A DNA stretch of 64,000 nucleotides, taken from Zizania palustris (Eukaryota; Streptophyta; Magnoliopsida; Poales; Poaceae). The position numbers and the translations under genes were made by a program. Positions 22,886 to 33,609 of this stretch are shown here, one piece after another. The stretch lies in NCBI GenBank assembly GCA_019279435.1, contig JAAALK010000283.1, forward strand, positions 66,260,642 to 66,324,641, given 5' to 3'. Under the pieces are notes generated by a model. That model did not search any database, was not told the DNA's origin, and saw nothing but the letters and a program-made list of their open reading frames with translations. How positions within the stretch are numbered: position 1 is the stretch's first letter; the number at the start of each line of letters is the position of its first letter.

Positions 22886-22990
22886 ATTTCTTTTCTACTG
22901 GCGAGTGGCCTGTGCAATGCTGCGACCTGCAGCAGTGTGACCTGCGGGCCTGCGACTCGTGTAGGTCCAGGATGGGTGAGTGGGCCACTG
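22886..22990. other. Short GC-rich flank, nothing recognised
   Basis: About 100 bases rich in CTGCGACCTGC-type words precede the Sirevirus. The last five bases (CACTG, 22986-22990) would be its target duplication, but the other side is lost in the gap. Confidence 0.4.
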
Positions 22991-24961
22991 TGAGGAGCCA
23001 TGCTGAATAGCGTGGGCCTCATGGCTGCAGAAGTGATGAGTCATTGTCAACGATAGTCAAAGAGGACTGAAGAAGAGAGGAGATCTGCTGTTTCATGGGC
23101 CGCGTGTGACTCAGGTACACGGGCAGCGAGCGATTGTCGGGCAGAGGAGGCTGTGAAGTCGGGCTGGCCCAATCCGGGTGCATGGGTCAGAAGCAGTAGA
23201 AGACCCACTGGGCTGTTGACCAGGATTGACTCAGGTACACGGGCGGTGAGCGATTGCCGGGCTGAGAGAGTTGCGGAGTCGGGCCGGCCCAATCCGGGTA
23301 CCTGGTGCAAAGCTGGTGGAGGCTTTGTCAGTTTCGGCGCAAAACTGACAACCGTTGATTCTGTATCCGACTGTCCAGAAGAGAAGCCGTAGTCGCTACG
23401 AAAACTTAGCTTCCGGATAAGTCATCTGTAACTCTAGCCCACAGTCAGTCAGCCGTGTCTGTAAAAATTCCTAAGGGCAGTAGAGTCTTTTCCTTTATTT
23501 TTGAGTCTGTAAAAACCCTAAGGGGCTGGTAGAATATTCCTAGTGTTGGGCTGCCTATAAATAGGACCCCAATCCCTAGGGTTTGGACTACCCTTTTGGC
23601 TGAAATCAAATCCACTCTATTGGGTCACTTTTTGTCTCTTGCCTTGCCTCTCTCTTCTCCTGTTCCTTGCTTGCGCCGCCAGGAAGTTTTTGCTCCTGTG
23701 TTTAATGCCTTGCATTTAATGTTGCAGTAAAGGCCCTATTTCGTTGTGTGCAGCATCTGCAAAGTTTTTAATGGCTACATTTCATTTGCATAGCAAGTTT
23801 TCCCATGATTTTTGAGGCTTTAGAAGCTTCGGCTGGGTGTGTTCTTCACGCTAGTAGTACTAGTTCTTGCTGTTGCAAGTAGTACTGCTTTACTGCAGCT
23901 ACAGTGCTCTGTGCAGCTTTTTACCTTCTACTGCACAGCTTTTTGATCGAAACTGACAGGCTCTATCACCTTTTTGGCTGTGTTTCTGGTGAAGCCCTTC
24001 TCTGTTCGAAGCCCCTCAGCTCCATGAGGCAGGCTTCGATCTAACATCTTCAAAGGCTTCGCTCAAACTTCGATCTTCGATCTTCGGTTTGTATCCTGTG
24101 TTGCTAAGCTTCGAAGTATTTTCTGAACGAACAGCATCGCATACTTCGAACAACAGTGCGAAGGGGGTTTCGGCTCTAGCTGCTCGAAGTCCATACCTCG
24201 ATAGTTTTCGAAGTTGGGTTCGAAGCTTGTAGTTCCGCTAGGTCTCGCACTGACTTTTGTGTGGCGTGTACCCTTCGCTTCTCTTTTCGAAGCTTGCTCC
24301 TTTCGAAGGTAGAGTGTAGGCTTCGAATTTGTTTTTCTGTCGTGTGACAGGCTTCGCTTCTTTGTTCGAAGGTTGTCCGTTTGTGTGTTGTGTTCGAAGC
24401 TTTCTGTTCGAAGGTTTTGCTTCGAAGCATTTGGTTCGAAGCTGTGTTCGAAGTTTTGTCTTCGAAGTACACACTTCGAAGCAGGCTCCGACTCTGTCAC
24501 TTCGCTCCGAAGCATACTTCGCTCCCTGCTCCTTCGAACTAGGTTAGACCAAAACACCTTCGGCATCTCGGACAAGCTTCGCAACTGACCTCCGAAGCAG
24601 GCTTCTTCACCATCTCCGAAGCAGACCTCGACGGGCGAAGCAGGCTTCGCCAAGTTCCGAACAGGAGACAAATTTGGACAGTAACTTCTCATTTCACCTT
24701 TCATATACTTAGATCATTTCATTGGGAAGTTTAGGCCTGTTACACAGTGTTCATCTGCCTAGTTGCACTTCATTAAATAGTTCTCTGTTTAACATCCATT
24801 GCTTCTAGGTTAGATACCCTTAGACTTAGGCCTTCTGTTTATTTTCTGCTGCGTAGTCTTTTGAGGTTGCGTTGGGTATTGGGAACAGGCCATTGATTCG
24901 AAAGAATTTTTAAGGCGCCCATTCACCCCCCCCCCCTCTGGTCGCTACTTTCGGTCCTACA
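22991..24961 (+). repeat. Sirevirus 5' LTR
   Basis: It is 1971 bp, TGAGGAGCC to GGTCCTACA. The TATA box CCTATAAATAGG is at 23554-23565. From about 24000 to 24660 the sequence is crowded with TTCGAAG and CTTCGAA words forming palindromes. Confidence 0.93.
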
Positions 24962-24963
24962 AG

Positions 24964-24975
24964 TGGTATCAGAGC
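24964..24975 (+). promoter_or_regulatory. Primer binding site, initiator tRNA-Met
   Basis: TGGTATCAGAGC lies two bases after the LTR end. Confidence 0.95.
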
Positions 24976-25026
24976 GAGGTTAGGGTTTTTCCATACCTTA
25001 ACCGGTTCTAAACCCCAGTAGTGACC

Positions 25027-26124
25027 ATGACGTCTCCTGGCAAGGTCCCGGCCTTGGAAGCCTATGGCTATAATTATTGGAAGACTCGCATGCGAGCCTA
25101 TCTTATGAGCCAGGGTTCGGACATTTGGGACATTTGCATTCACACCACATTTTTCATATTGCCAGTAGTTGAGCATGGTACTGCTGGTATCATTGCTCAG
25201 CATCTGAGCAACAGTAAGGCTGTGAACATTTTGTTTTCTGGTTTAGGTCCCACTGAGTTTGAGCGTGTGAGTCATCTCTCCACTGCGAGAGAGATCTGGG
25301 CTACCCTCAAGGCACACCATGAGGGAACAGCACAGGTCAAGGCTTGGCTCTATCAGACCTACCAGCGTGAATATGAGAATTTCACACAGAAGCCGGGTGA
25401 ATCTGTTGAGGCTTTGTTTGGTCGTTTTCAGTCGATCATAAACAAGCTTTGGGACAACAAGGCTGAGGGTGCTCAGTTAGTCTCAGATCATGAGCAGGCG
25501 CTCAAGGTTCTCCATACCTTGGACCCAAAGATCTGGGAGATCAAGGTATCCTCTATCGTTGAGAGCACTTCTTACGATACCTTGACCATTTCTGAGTTGT
25601 TTAGCAAGCTGAAGGCCACTGAGGTAGATATCCAGCTGAGATCAAATCTCACTGGTTCTGGATCAAAATCCCTGGCCCTTGCTACACCTTCTGTTGATCC
25701 CTCTTCTGTGAGCTGTGCTGGGTTCTCCTTGATGTCTATCATTGAGGACCAGCTTGAGTTGTTGGGAGATGATGATTTCTGTCTCTTTAACAACCGGGTG
25801 CGTCGTGTCTATGATAAGAGAATGTTCAAAAGACACGGCACAAAATCCGGATGCTTTGAGTGTGGTGATCCAGTACACTTCATCGCCGACTGCCCCAAGC
25901 GCAATGGACTCAAGAAGGGCACCGGTGGTGGCTTCCACGACTCCGGCAAGCACGACAACTCCTCCTTCAACAAGGGCAAGCCAAAGACCAAATTCTTCAG
26001 AAAGGCCCTGAAGGACTACCGGCGAGGAGAACAAGAAGCGCGACAAGGCCTTCTTCGCCGAGATGGAGAAAAGCTACTCCAAGCGGTCCACATCTTCTTC
26101 CTCTTCATCGAGCTCAAGCGATGA
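25027..26124 (+). pseudogene. Sirevirus gag, N-terminal part
   Basis: It starts at ATG 25027, 65 bases after the LTR. The UBN2-type Copia gag domain begins YNYWKTRMRAYLMSQG and continues with AREIWATLKAHHEGTAQVK and ESVEALFGRFQSIINKL. A CCHC zinc knuckle, CFECGDPVHFIADC, is encoded near 25855-25896. The frame is lost near 26025. The original frame resumes in the overlapping ORF from 26063, so this is one gag gene with a frameshift. Confidence 0.9.
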
Positions 26125-27778
26125 GGAGATCGCCATCAGGAAGGGGAAGGACAAGGACGATCCGGCGGGCCTCTGCTTCATGGCTTTCGGGGACAAGCCG
26201 AAGAGCCACTCACACCAGCGCCGAAGATCCCGCAAGAGCTTCTGCTCAATGGCTCTTGGGGATAGAGAAGAAAAGAGCTCCTCCGACGACTCCGACGACG
26301 ACGACAACAAGGTATCATCTTATGAGCGAGAAATTGTTGATTTACTTGAGAGCAATCATCAGGAGTTAAAGTATCGGGAGAAACTGCTTAGGGGGGCTAA
26401 GAAGAGGATATATGAGTTAGAGAGTGAGCTTGCCGTGGCCAACGGCAGAATTGAGAGTCTATCTTCTTCCCCTTGCTTGGGTGATAGCAGTGAGTGCCCG
26501 AAGTGTGAGGTGCTTCTGTGTGACCTGTCGACTCTGAAGTCCAGGTACACAAAAAGGGTTGATGAGAGGGACGCTTTGACCACTGAGCTTGTAAGCGCTC
26601 AGCTGGAGCTGAAAGATGCTCAAGCCACTGTCGTCGCACCCTGTGTTGATTGCCCATCTCATTTAGCTGCCTTAGCTGAGCTAAAATCCAAGGGTAATGA
26701 ACATTTGGGTGATTTGGAAAGGTTGAGAGCTGAGGTTGCCCAGACTAGGCTAGAGATTGAGACACTGTCAGTTCCACCCACTGTTTGTGAGAACTGCCTG
26801 CCTCTTAGAATGGAATTAATTAAGCTGAAAGCCGAGAAGTCTGTCCAAGTTGAGAGTGAGTGTGAGACCTGTTTGTCTCAGGTGGAGGTTCTAGCTTCCT
26901 TGAGAGAGGAGCTAGCAGATTCTCAGAATGAGAACTTTTACCTCCGTTCCATCCTGAGTTGGATCAGTGCTAGAGAGCCTCAGCTTGGCATGATGATCCA
27001 GCAGTTCAAGAGGCAGGATGGGTTTGGGGTAGGTTACACCTACACCAAGGCTGACTTTGAGAGTGCCATTAGTCGGGCAGTGGAGTGGAGTAAAATGACT
27101 CCTGAGCAGAGATACCCCAAGACTCACTCCACTGAGACCTCCCAGGCTTGTCAGCCCAAGGATGGAGTGATTCATGAACCATCCAAAGCTCCACCCAAAA
27201 AGCCTATCTGGGTTCCTAAGCCCAAACACCTCCACTCTTCTCTAGACTCTCTTCCTGGACCCTCTCAGCCCAAGAAGACGACACCTATCACCACTAAGCC
27301 CAAGAACCCCAAGCCTCAACCACATCCCAAGAAGCCTACCTATCATTGTGAGTACTATCAAAGAGACGGGCATCTTGCGGAGTTTTGCATCAGGAGGAAG
27401 CGGGTTGAGAGAGCAGAGCGTGCTCGTGGTGGTCAGGATCAGTTCTACCAGCAGGGTGGTAGACTGAGAGTTCCTCGGCGCGGGGAGAGGCTGGAGGCCA
27501 GGCCGCGTCGTGTAGGTGGTGGTAGAGGAGACGACTTTCTTGCCCGTGCTCCAGTTGGTGGTGTCCGTTCTGGCAGAGTTCCAGACCGTGTTGGCTACGG
27601 TTCTGGACCTCGTGGCCGCAGGGTTAGGCAAAACCAAGGACCGCGCTTTGAGCCACGTTTTGGTCCAAACTCTTTTGATGGTTTTCGCTTTCCATCTTTT
27701 GAGCAGATGGCTCGACACTGGTTTAGCTCTTTTGCTAAACCTGGTGCCGGGCCATTTGCTCCCACTTACAGCCACTGA
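26063..27778 (+). pseudogene. Sirevirus gag, C-terminal coiled-coil part
   Basis: A Ser-rich and acidic stretch (DEEIAIRKGKDKDD, then SSSDDSDDDDN) is followed by a long heptad-rich coiled coil (about residues 95-310). A basic Pro/Lys region follows (PKPKHLHSS, KPKNPKPQP), then a second zinc-knuckle-like motif CEYYQRDGHLAEFC whose second Cys is Tyr, and an RGG-rich tail. A very long gag with a C-terminal coiled coil is a known Sirevirus feature; in some members this part binds the LC8 dynein light chain (literature). The frame ends at 27778 just before the protease. Confidence 0.87.
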
Positions 27779-27783
27779 TTGTG

Positions 27784-28070
27784 CAGGACCGGGGACTGGA
27801 GGATGTTTGGATCATGGACTCAGGATGCTCTCGCCACATGACGGGACATCGCAGATGGTTCTCCAGTCTCACTCCCCCGAGCTCCAAAGAGTACATCACA
27901 TTCGGGAACAGCGGTCAAGGGAAAGTAAGTGGCATAGGATAAATTCGCATTTCAGATCATTTCTCTTTAAAGAATGTTGCTTTGGTTAAAAATTTGAACT
28001 TTAATTTGATTTCTGTTTCGCAACTTCTTGAGGATGGTTTGGAAGTGCGTTTAAGAAGGGCAATTCTTCT
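27784..28070 (+). pseudogene. Sirevirus protease region
   Basis: The active-site region is VWIMDSGCSRHMTG (DSG). It is followed by a conserved ITFGNSGQGKVSGIG and, after an in-frame TAA near 27940, by NLNFNLISVSQLL, the usual end of a Copia protease. The frame differs from both gag and integrase. Confidence 0.88.
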
Positions 28071-29690
28071 GTGGTTGATTCTAGAGGGTTTTTGGTTTGT
28101 CAGATCTTACCATTCGGTAAAGTTTTTCGAATTGACTTCTCTAGTTCTTTTGGCCCTTCTCGTTGTTTGATGGCTGGATCTTCTTCTGAGCTCTGGAAGT
28201 GGCATAGGAGGTTAGGTCATTTGAGTTTTGATCTGCTAGTCAGGTTAAGCTCTATGGACCTCATCCGAGGATTGCCCAAGCTTAAGATGGAGAAGGATCT
28301 AATTTGTCATCCCTGTCGTCATGGGAAAATGGTTGCCGCTTCTCACTCACCTGTGTCTCAGGTGATGACTTCGTATCCAGGCGAGCTTTTACACTTGGAC
28401 ACTGTTGGTCCAGCTCGGGTACGTTCAGTCGGTGGGAAGTGGTACGCACTTGTCATTGTTGACGACTTTTCTCGATTCTCGTGGGTTTTCTTTTTGGAGT
28501 CTAAGGATGAAACTTTTCAATTTGTTCATGACCTGATTTTGAAGCTGAAGAATGAGAACAATGGTCGGATGCGAGCAATTCGCTCCGACAACGGCTCTGA
28601 GTTCAAGAACTCTCAGTTCGTCAGCTTTTGTAGTGATCAGGGTCTGGACCATCAGTTTTCTTCTCCTTACACTCCCCCACAGAATGGCGTTGTGGAACGA
28701 AAAAACCGCACGCTAGTCGAGATGGCCAGGATGATGCTCGATGAGCACAGGACTCCTAGGCGTTTTTGGGCTGAAGCCATAAACACGACTTGCTATCTGG
28801 CCAACCGCATGTTTCTTAGAGCTTACCTTGGTAAGACATCATATGAACTGCGGTTTGGCAGACAGCCCAAGGTGAGCCACTTGCGAGCGTTTGGCTGCAA
28901 GTGCTTTGTGCTCAAGAAGGGAGGGCACTTGGACAAGTTTGAGTCTCGTTGCTGGGATGGTGTTTTTCTTGTCTACGCTTTGCATTCTCGAGGTTTTCGT
29001 GTTTGGAACCTCGAATCCCAGCTGCTTGTCGAGACTTGTGAGGTTTCTTTCGATGAGTCCTTGCCTTCTTTGACTCCTTCTTTTGAGCTTTCTGGTGATG
29101 ATGAGCTCGGAGAGTCCATCTTCGAGGAAGATGAGGATACTCCAGCTGCTGATGAGGGTGGGCCTTCTGCATCCCCCGCAGAGCCCACACCTTCTGAGAC
29201 TTCGACTGATGATGAGGGCGGACCACTGATCACTTCTTCCACTTCGATCGAGCCCCCTCAGTCGAGTCCAGAGGTGCCTGTTGCTGACTTCGGTGAGGTG
29301 ACTTCAGATCACCAGGGAACCCGAGCAGTTCAGCGTGACCATCCCTCAGAGCTCATCATTGGTGATTTGACTGAGAGAACTTTGCGTTCTTCTGCCTCTC
29401 TTGCTGTGTTTGCTGAATCTGCTTTTGTTGCATCTTTTGAGCCCAGAGACATTTCTCATGCTCTTTCTGATTCTAATTGGATTAATGCTATGCAAGAAGA
29501 GCTTGAGAATTTTGTCCGCAATCGGGTTTGGACATTAGTTGAGCCGCCACCAGGATGCAACCCCATAGGAACCAAGTGGGTATTCAAGAACAAACAAGGT
29601 GAAGATGGGGTTGTGGTGCGCAACAAGGCTCGATTAGTTGCCCAGGGTTATTGCCAGAAGGAAGGTATTGATTTTGAAGAAAACCTTTGC
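28071..29690 (+). pseudogene. Sirevirus integrase and linker to RT
   Basis: The zinc-binding part WHRRLGHLSFDLL to ICHPCRHGK is intact. Catalytic residues are visible: Asp in LLHLDTVGP, Asp in AIRSDNGSEFKN and Glu in PPQNGVVERKNRT. The C-terminal GKTSYELRFGRQPKVSHLRAFG and an acidic Ser/Pro-rich linker follow. The RT begins with NWINAMQEELENF and GTKWVFKNK, and the frame breaks near 29690. Confidence 0.9.
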
Positions 29691-30396
29691 TCCTGTTGCC
29701 CGTCTTGAGTCCATTCGTATTCTTCTAGCTTTTGTCGTTTCGAAGGGTTTTAAGATTTTTCAAATGGATGTTAAGAGTGCTTTTCTGAACGGGTACATAG
29801 AAGAGGAGGTTTATGTTAGGCAACCCCCCGGTTTTGAGAACCCGAAGTTTCCTCGACATGTTTTTAAATTGCATAAAGCTTTATACGGGTTGATGCAAGC
29901 CCCCAGGGCTTGGTATGACCGGTTAAAGCAGTTTTTGTTGGGGAAGGGCTTTGTGATGGGTTCTGTGGACAAAACTCTTTTCTTGCTTAGAGATGCTTCA
30001 GATTTCTTAGTCGCTCAGATTTATGTGGACAATATTATCTTTGGCGGTACTACTGATTCTCTTGTGTCCAAGTTTTCTGAGCAGATGCACAGTGAGTTTG
30101 AGATGAGCCTCATGGGTGAGCTCAAGTACTTCTTAGGGCTCCAGATCAAGCAGACCAAGGACGGCACCTTCATCCACCAAGGTAAGTACACTCGTGACAT
30201 GTTAAAAAAATTTGACTTTGGTGGTGAATTGAAGCCGCAGATGACCCCGATGGGCACTTCTGGGGGTTTGGACAAGGACGAGAGCGGTGTCAAGGTCAAT
30301 GAGAGAGAGTTTCGAGGGATGATCGGTTCGCTGTTGTACTTAACGGCAACAAGACCGGACATACAGTTCGCCGTGGGACTTTGCGCGCGTTTTTAG
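29690..30396 (+). pseudogene. Sirevirus reverse transcriptase
   Basis: FAPVARLESIRILLAF, FQMDVKSAFLNGYIEEEVYV and LHKALYGLMQAPRAWYDR are diagnostic of Copia RT. The catalytic box reads YVDNIIFG, so the second Asp of YxDD is Asn, which should abolish activity even apart from the frameshifts. It ends at a TAG (30394-30396). Confidence 0.93.
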
Positions 30397-30973
30397 TCTT
30401 CACCACGCGCGTCTCACCGGCAGGCTGTCAAGCGCATTTTCAGGTATCTCACTTATGCGCCCGATCTCGGTCTTTACTATTCTTCATCATCATCTCTTGA
30501 TTTATCTGGCTTTTTCGGATGCCGACTTTGGTGGGTGCCGGTTGGATCGCAAGTCGACTTCTGGTACTTGCCAGTTTCTTGGTTCTTCTCTTGTGTCTTG
30601 GTCTTCACGAAAGCAATCTGGAGTTGCTCTCTCGACCACAGAGGCTGAGTACGTAGCTGCTGCTAGTTACTGCTCACAGTTGGTTTGGATGATTTCCACT
30701 CTACGAGATTTTGGGTTGTTCTTTCCTACCAGAGTTCCATTGTTTTGCGATAGCACCAGTGCTATTAGTGTAGGGAAAAACCCGTGTCTCCATTCAAAAA
30801 CCAAACATATTGATGTGCGCTTTCACTTCTTGCGGGATCAATATGAGAAAGGTGTCATTGACCTTGTTCATGTTGATACCCATCATCAGTTGGCTGATAT
30901 TTTCACCAAACCCCTAGATCAGTCTACATTCGAGCGTTTACGAGGGGATTTGGGTGTTGTGTATCCTTTCTAG
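30397..30973 (+). pseudogene. Sirevirus RNase H
   Basis: After the TAG the frame continues, shifts once near 30515, and then reads DADFGGCRLDRKSTSGTC, WSSRKQSGVALSTTEAEYVA and HIDVRFHFLRDQ, with the end ADIFTKPLD. It terminates at 30971-30973. The RNase H acidic residues appear present. Confidence 0.92.
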
Positions 30974-32287
30974 GATATTTTGCGTCAGTTTTCTTTCTTC
31001 TTTACTCTTTCTTGAGTCTTTTTGTGTGTGTTCATATCATACATATTCACATATCACACTTTTGAGCCTGCTTCTATTATATGATTGAACTGCTTTACTT
31101 AGTCTAGCTGGTACATGCTTTTGATTACTTGTCAATGATCATGCTTTGGTTCAGTTCACTTGATATATCTGATATCTGTCATATGCATGGCTTTTATGCT
31201 TTAAACTTGAAAAATGATCACCATTGCTTCTGGTAACTAGCATGCGTAGGCTGAATGTTCTTGCTATCTGTTACATGCCTTGTAGCTAGTTTCTGACTTA
31301 GATGCAAATATGCAACTTGGACATCTTTATGCTTTAACATGGAAAATGTGCTATAAAAATGATAAAAAATCAAAAAATGAATGAAAATTTCATGCCTTTT
31401 TATGCTTGAGTTGAAAAGATCCAAGTGGGTTTGCCTTGTCGCATTGCATTGTTCTGGACTGCTTACCATAGCACTTTGGTATGAACTAGGACAGTGTAGT
31501 GTTTGCCAAGACCAATGTCTTAAGCTTTTGATGGTCCAGTTCTGGCCTAGGCTTGACTTGGTTGGTTAGCATAAGGTTTGACATGCAAATAACCCTTAGC
31601 AGAAATGAAAAAAGGAAAATTGAAAAAGCCTGAACATTATGAAGATAACAAGTTTGCTGAAGCACTTTGTTTTGGTCATGCTTATCTTGGTAGATATCAG
31701 TTAGCTTCTGCATCTCATGCTTTACCTTGCTTGTTAACTGGACAATGTGATGATGCTTTTGTTTGCCAAAACTGAAAAATGTGTGCTAATGACTTTCTTT
31801 TGATATCATCTGTTGCACTGATCATGCCATGTGTCTTAGACAGTATCTCTTTTGCTATACTTGTTAGATGCTGTAATTGCAGTCAATCATATTTGAGAAG
31901 CATGCTTTGTAATCACTCCTTATGCACTCCAGTTGAAATCACTGCATATTTGAGGGGGAGTTGCATTTTAGGGGGAGTCTGTGTCTCTTTTGAGTGCTTG
32001 ATGAGTTCACTTGTCAACAAGGGGGAGAAAATTTGGGATCAGAGTTTAAGGGGGAGTTCTTACTCTGTTGATATCCTTGTTGTTCTGAAATCACACTCAT
32101 TTTGAGCTTTACGTTTTGGTTAACCATAATGACCGTTTCTTGCTTCTGTTTGGCTTTTGGTCATTAGGGTTAAACTTTTACCTTATTTTTCTTCTTCTTT
32201 GTTTTCTTGTGTTTTGTTTTCGTGTTTCCACATTTGTTCGCAGATGCTGAAGAGCTGAAGAAGAGGAGTGTTGACAATGCACTCATC
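30974..32287 (+). other. Sirevirus 3' untranslated region
   Basis: About 1.3 kb follows pol. Some Sireviruses carry an envelope-like ORF here; I find none, and the longest plus frame is about 108 codons without recognisable features. The last 350 bases carry five AGGGGGAG octamers: 31953, 31970, 32020, 32049 and 32289. Confidence 0.75.
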
Positions 32288-32298
32288 AAGGGGGAGAT
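32288..32298 (+). promoter_or_regulatory. Sirevirus polypurine tract
   Basis: AAGGGGGAGAT abuts the 3' LTR start. It is the last of five similar motifs, the others lying 240-340 bases upstream. Confidence 0.92.
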
Positions 32299-32851
32299 TG
32301 AGGAGCCATGCTGAATAGCGTGGGCCTCATGGCTCCAGAAGTGATGAGTCATTGTCAACGATAGTCAAAGAGGACTGAAGAAGATAGGAGATCTGCTGTT
32401 TCATGGGCCGCGTGTGACTCAGGTACACGGGCAGTGAGCGACTGTCGGCAGAGGAGGCTGCGAAGTCGGGCTGGCCCAATCCGGGTGCATGGGTCAGAAG
32501 CAGTAGAAGACCCACTGGGCTGTTGACCAGGATTGACTCAGGTACACGGGCGGTGAGCGATTGCCCGGGCTGAGAGAGCTGCGGAGTCGGGCCGGCCCAA
32601 TCCGGGTACCTGGTGCAAAGCTGTGGGAGGCTTTGTCAGTTTCGGTGCAAAACTGACAACCGTGATTCTGTATCTGACTGTCCAGAGAGAAGCCGTAGTC
32701 GCTACGAAAACTTAGCTTCCGGATAAGTCATCTGTTAACTCTAGGCCCACAGTCAGTCAGTAGTGTCTGTAAAAATTCCTAAGGGCAGTAGAGTCTTTTC
32801 CTTTATTTTTGAGTCTGTAAAAACCCTAAGGGGCTGGTAGAATATTCTAGT
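32299..32851 (+). repeat. Sirevirus 3' LTR, first 553 bases
   Basis: It matches 22991-23544 but with at least six single-base insertions or deletions in about 550 bases as well as substitutions. The rest is lost in the N run. Confidence 0.92.
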
Positions 32852-32951
32852 NNNNNNNNNNNNNNNNNNNNNNNNNNNNNNNNNNNNNNNNNNNNNNNNN
32901 NNNNNNNNNNNNNNNNNNNNNNNNNNNNNNNNNNNNNNNNNNNNNNNNNNN
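32852..32951. other. Assembly gap (100 N)
   Basis: Exactly 100 N, the usual placeholder for a gap of unknown size. It should hold at least the remaining 1.4 kb of the Sirevirus 3' LTR. Confidence 0.98.
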
Positions 32952-33310
32952 CGCTCCCCTGGCATCAAGCCTCCCGCTTGACCCAGGTTCACCTGCTGCG
33001 AACCTTGTCCGTCGCCTCCGAAGTCCCTGCGCACCACAGAAAAACAGACAAGTGTTTCCAGTACTCCAGAGACCTCTCCGGGTTAGCAACCTCCGGCACA
33101 CACTCCGGTGTACCGCCCAAAGTACCGAACCCTTCGGTACACACCCAGTCATCGTGTACTGTCGGACCCCTCCGACATGCACACTCCGCTGCAACAGCTG
33201 CAGCAAGCAAACACCGAACACCCTTCGGTAAAACCACCTCCGAAACACCCTTCGGAGGTACCACCTCCGAACCCCCTTCGGAGGTACCCTTCGAAAAGAG
33301 GGTAAAATCC
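32952..33310 (-). repeat. Palindrome-rich LTR fragment, probably Sirevirus-type
   Basis: It is dense in CCTTCGG/CCGAAGG palindromes, for example CTCCGAACCCCCTTCGGAG near 33263. This resembles the palindrome block of Sirevirus LTRs but is a different family from the neighbour at 22991. Orientation is inferred only from that resemblance. No gene is present. Confidence 0.4.
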
Positions 33311-33609
33311 TGTCAATCACTCATCACAAAACACCGAAACCAACCCTTGGTTCTCTGGTCATGGACTCTGACAATTGCCATCTTGGGGAGAAGTGAGGGT
33401 CTTGCAGTTGTAGGCACCATGATATTGATACCAAGGAATATTACATCAGTTAGTTACAAATCTAGGTTTAGTTTATTAGTAGCTCAAGCGATCTCACCTT
33501 TGTAGATCGGAGGAGATTCATCAGATATTACCACGCAAGCCATGGAGCCACTGCACCAACTGTCTCAATCTTTGTGCGTATGCACACGCGCCCGCACATA
33601 CACACACAT
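33311..33609. other. Unassigned sequence
   Basis: No coding, repeat or RNA signal is recognised apart from a CA-rich microsatellite-like stretch (33575-33609, CACACGCGCCCGCACATACACACACAT). Confidence 0.5.

Larger units (their letters stand above)
22991..32851 (+). mobile_element. Sirevirus (Ty1/Copia), degenerate, 3' end lost in gap
   Basis: The 5' LTR (22991-24961) is followed by an initiator-Met primer site. The plus-strand coding order is long gag, protease, integrase, RT, RNase H, which is Copia order. A 3' region carries repeated AGGGGGAG motifs, and a second LTR starts at 32299 and is cut by the N run. Long LTRs rich in TTCGAA palindromes, a long coiled-coil gag and multiple polypurine motifs are Sirevirus traits (published for the genus). 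At least four frame changes and two in-frame stops break the coding region. Some may be sequence errors, since the nearby 3' LTR also has many single-base indels. Confidence 0.93.

Noticed and set aside
24964..24975. tRNA gene fragment (also 54653 and 20024)
   Set aside because: Only the 12 bases complementary to initiator tRNA-Met are present, two or three bases inside an LTR, so these are primer binding sites.
25572..29242. Minus-strand ORFs opposite the Sirevirus gag and integrase
   Set aside because: Shadow frames of real coding sequence, Ser-rich or Pro-rich, without motifs.
31779..32105. Envelope-like gene in the Sirevirus 3' region
   Set aside because: The 108-codon frame has no clear signal peptide, membrane segment pattern or coiled coil and contains the polypurine motifs.
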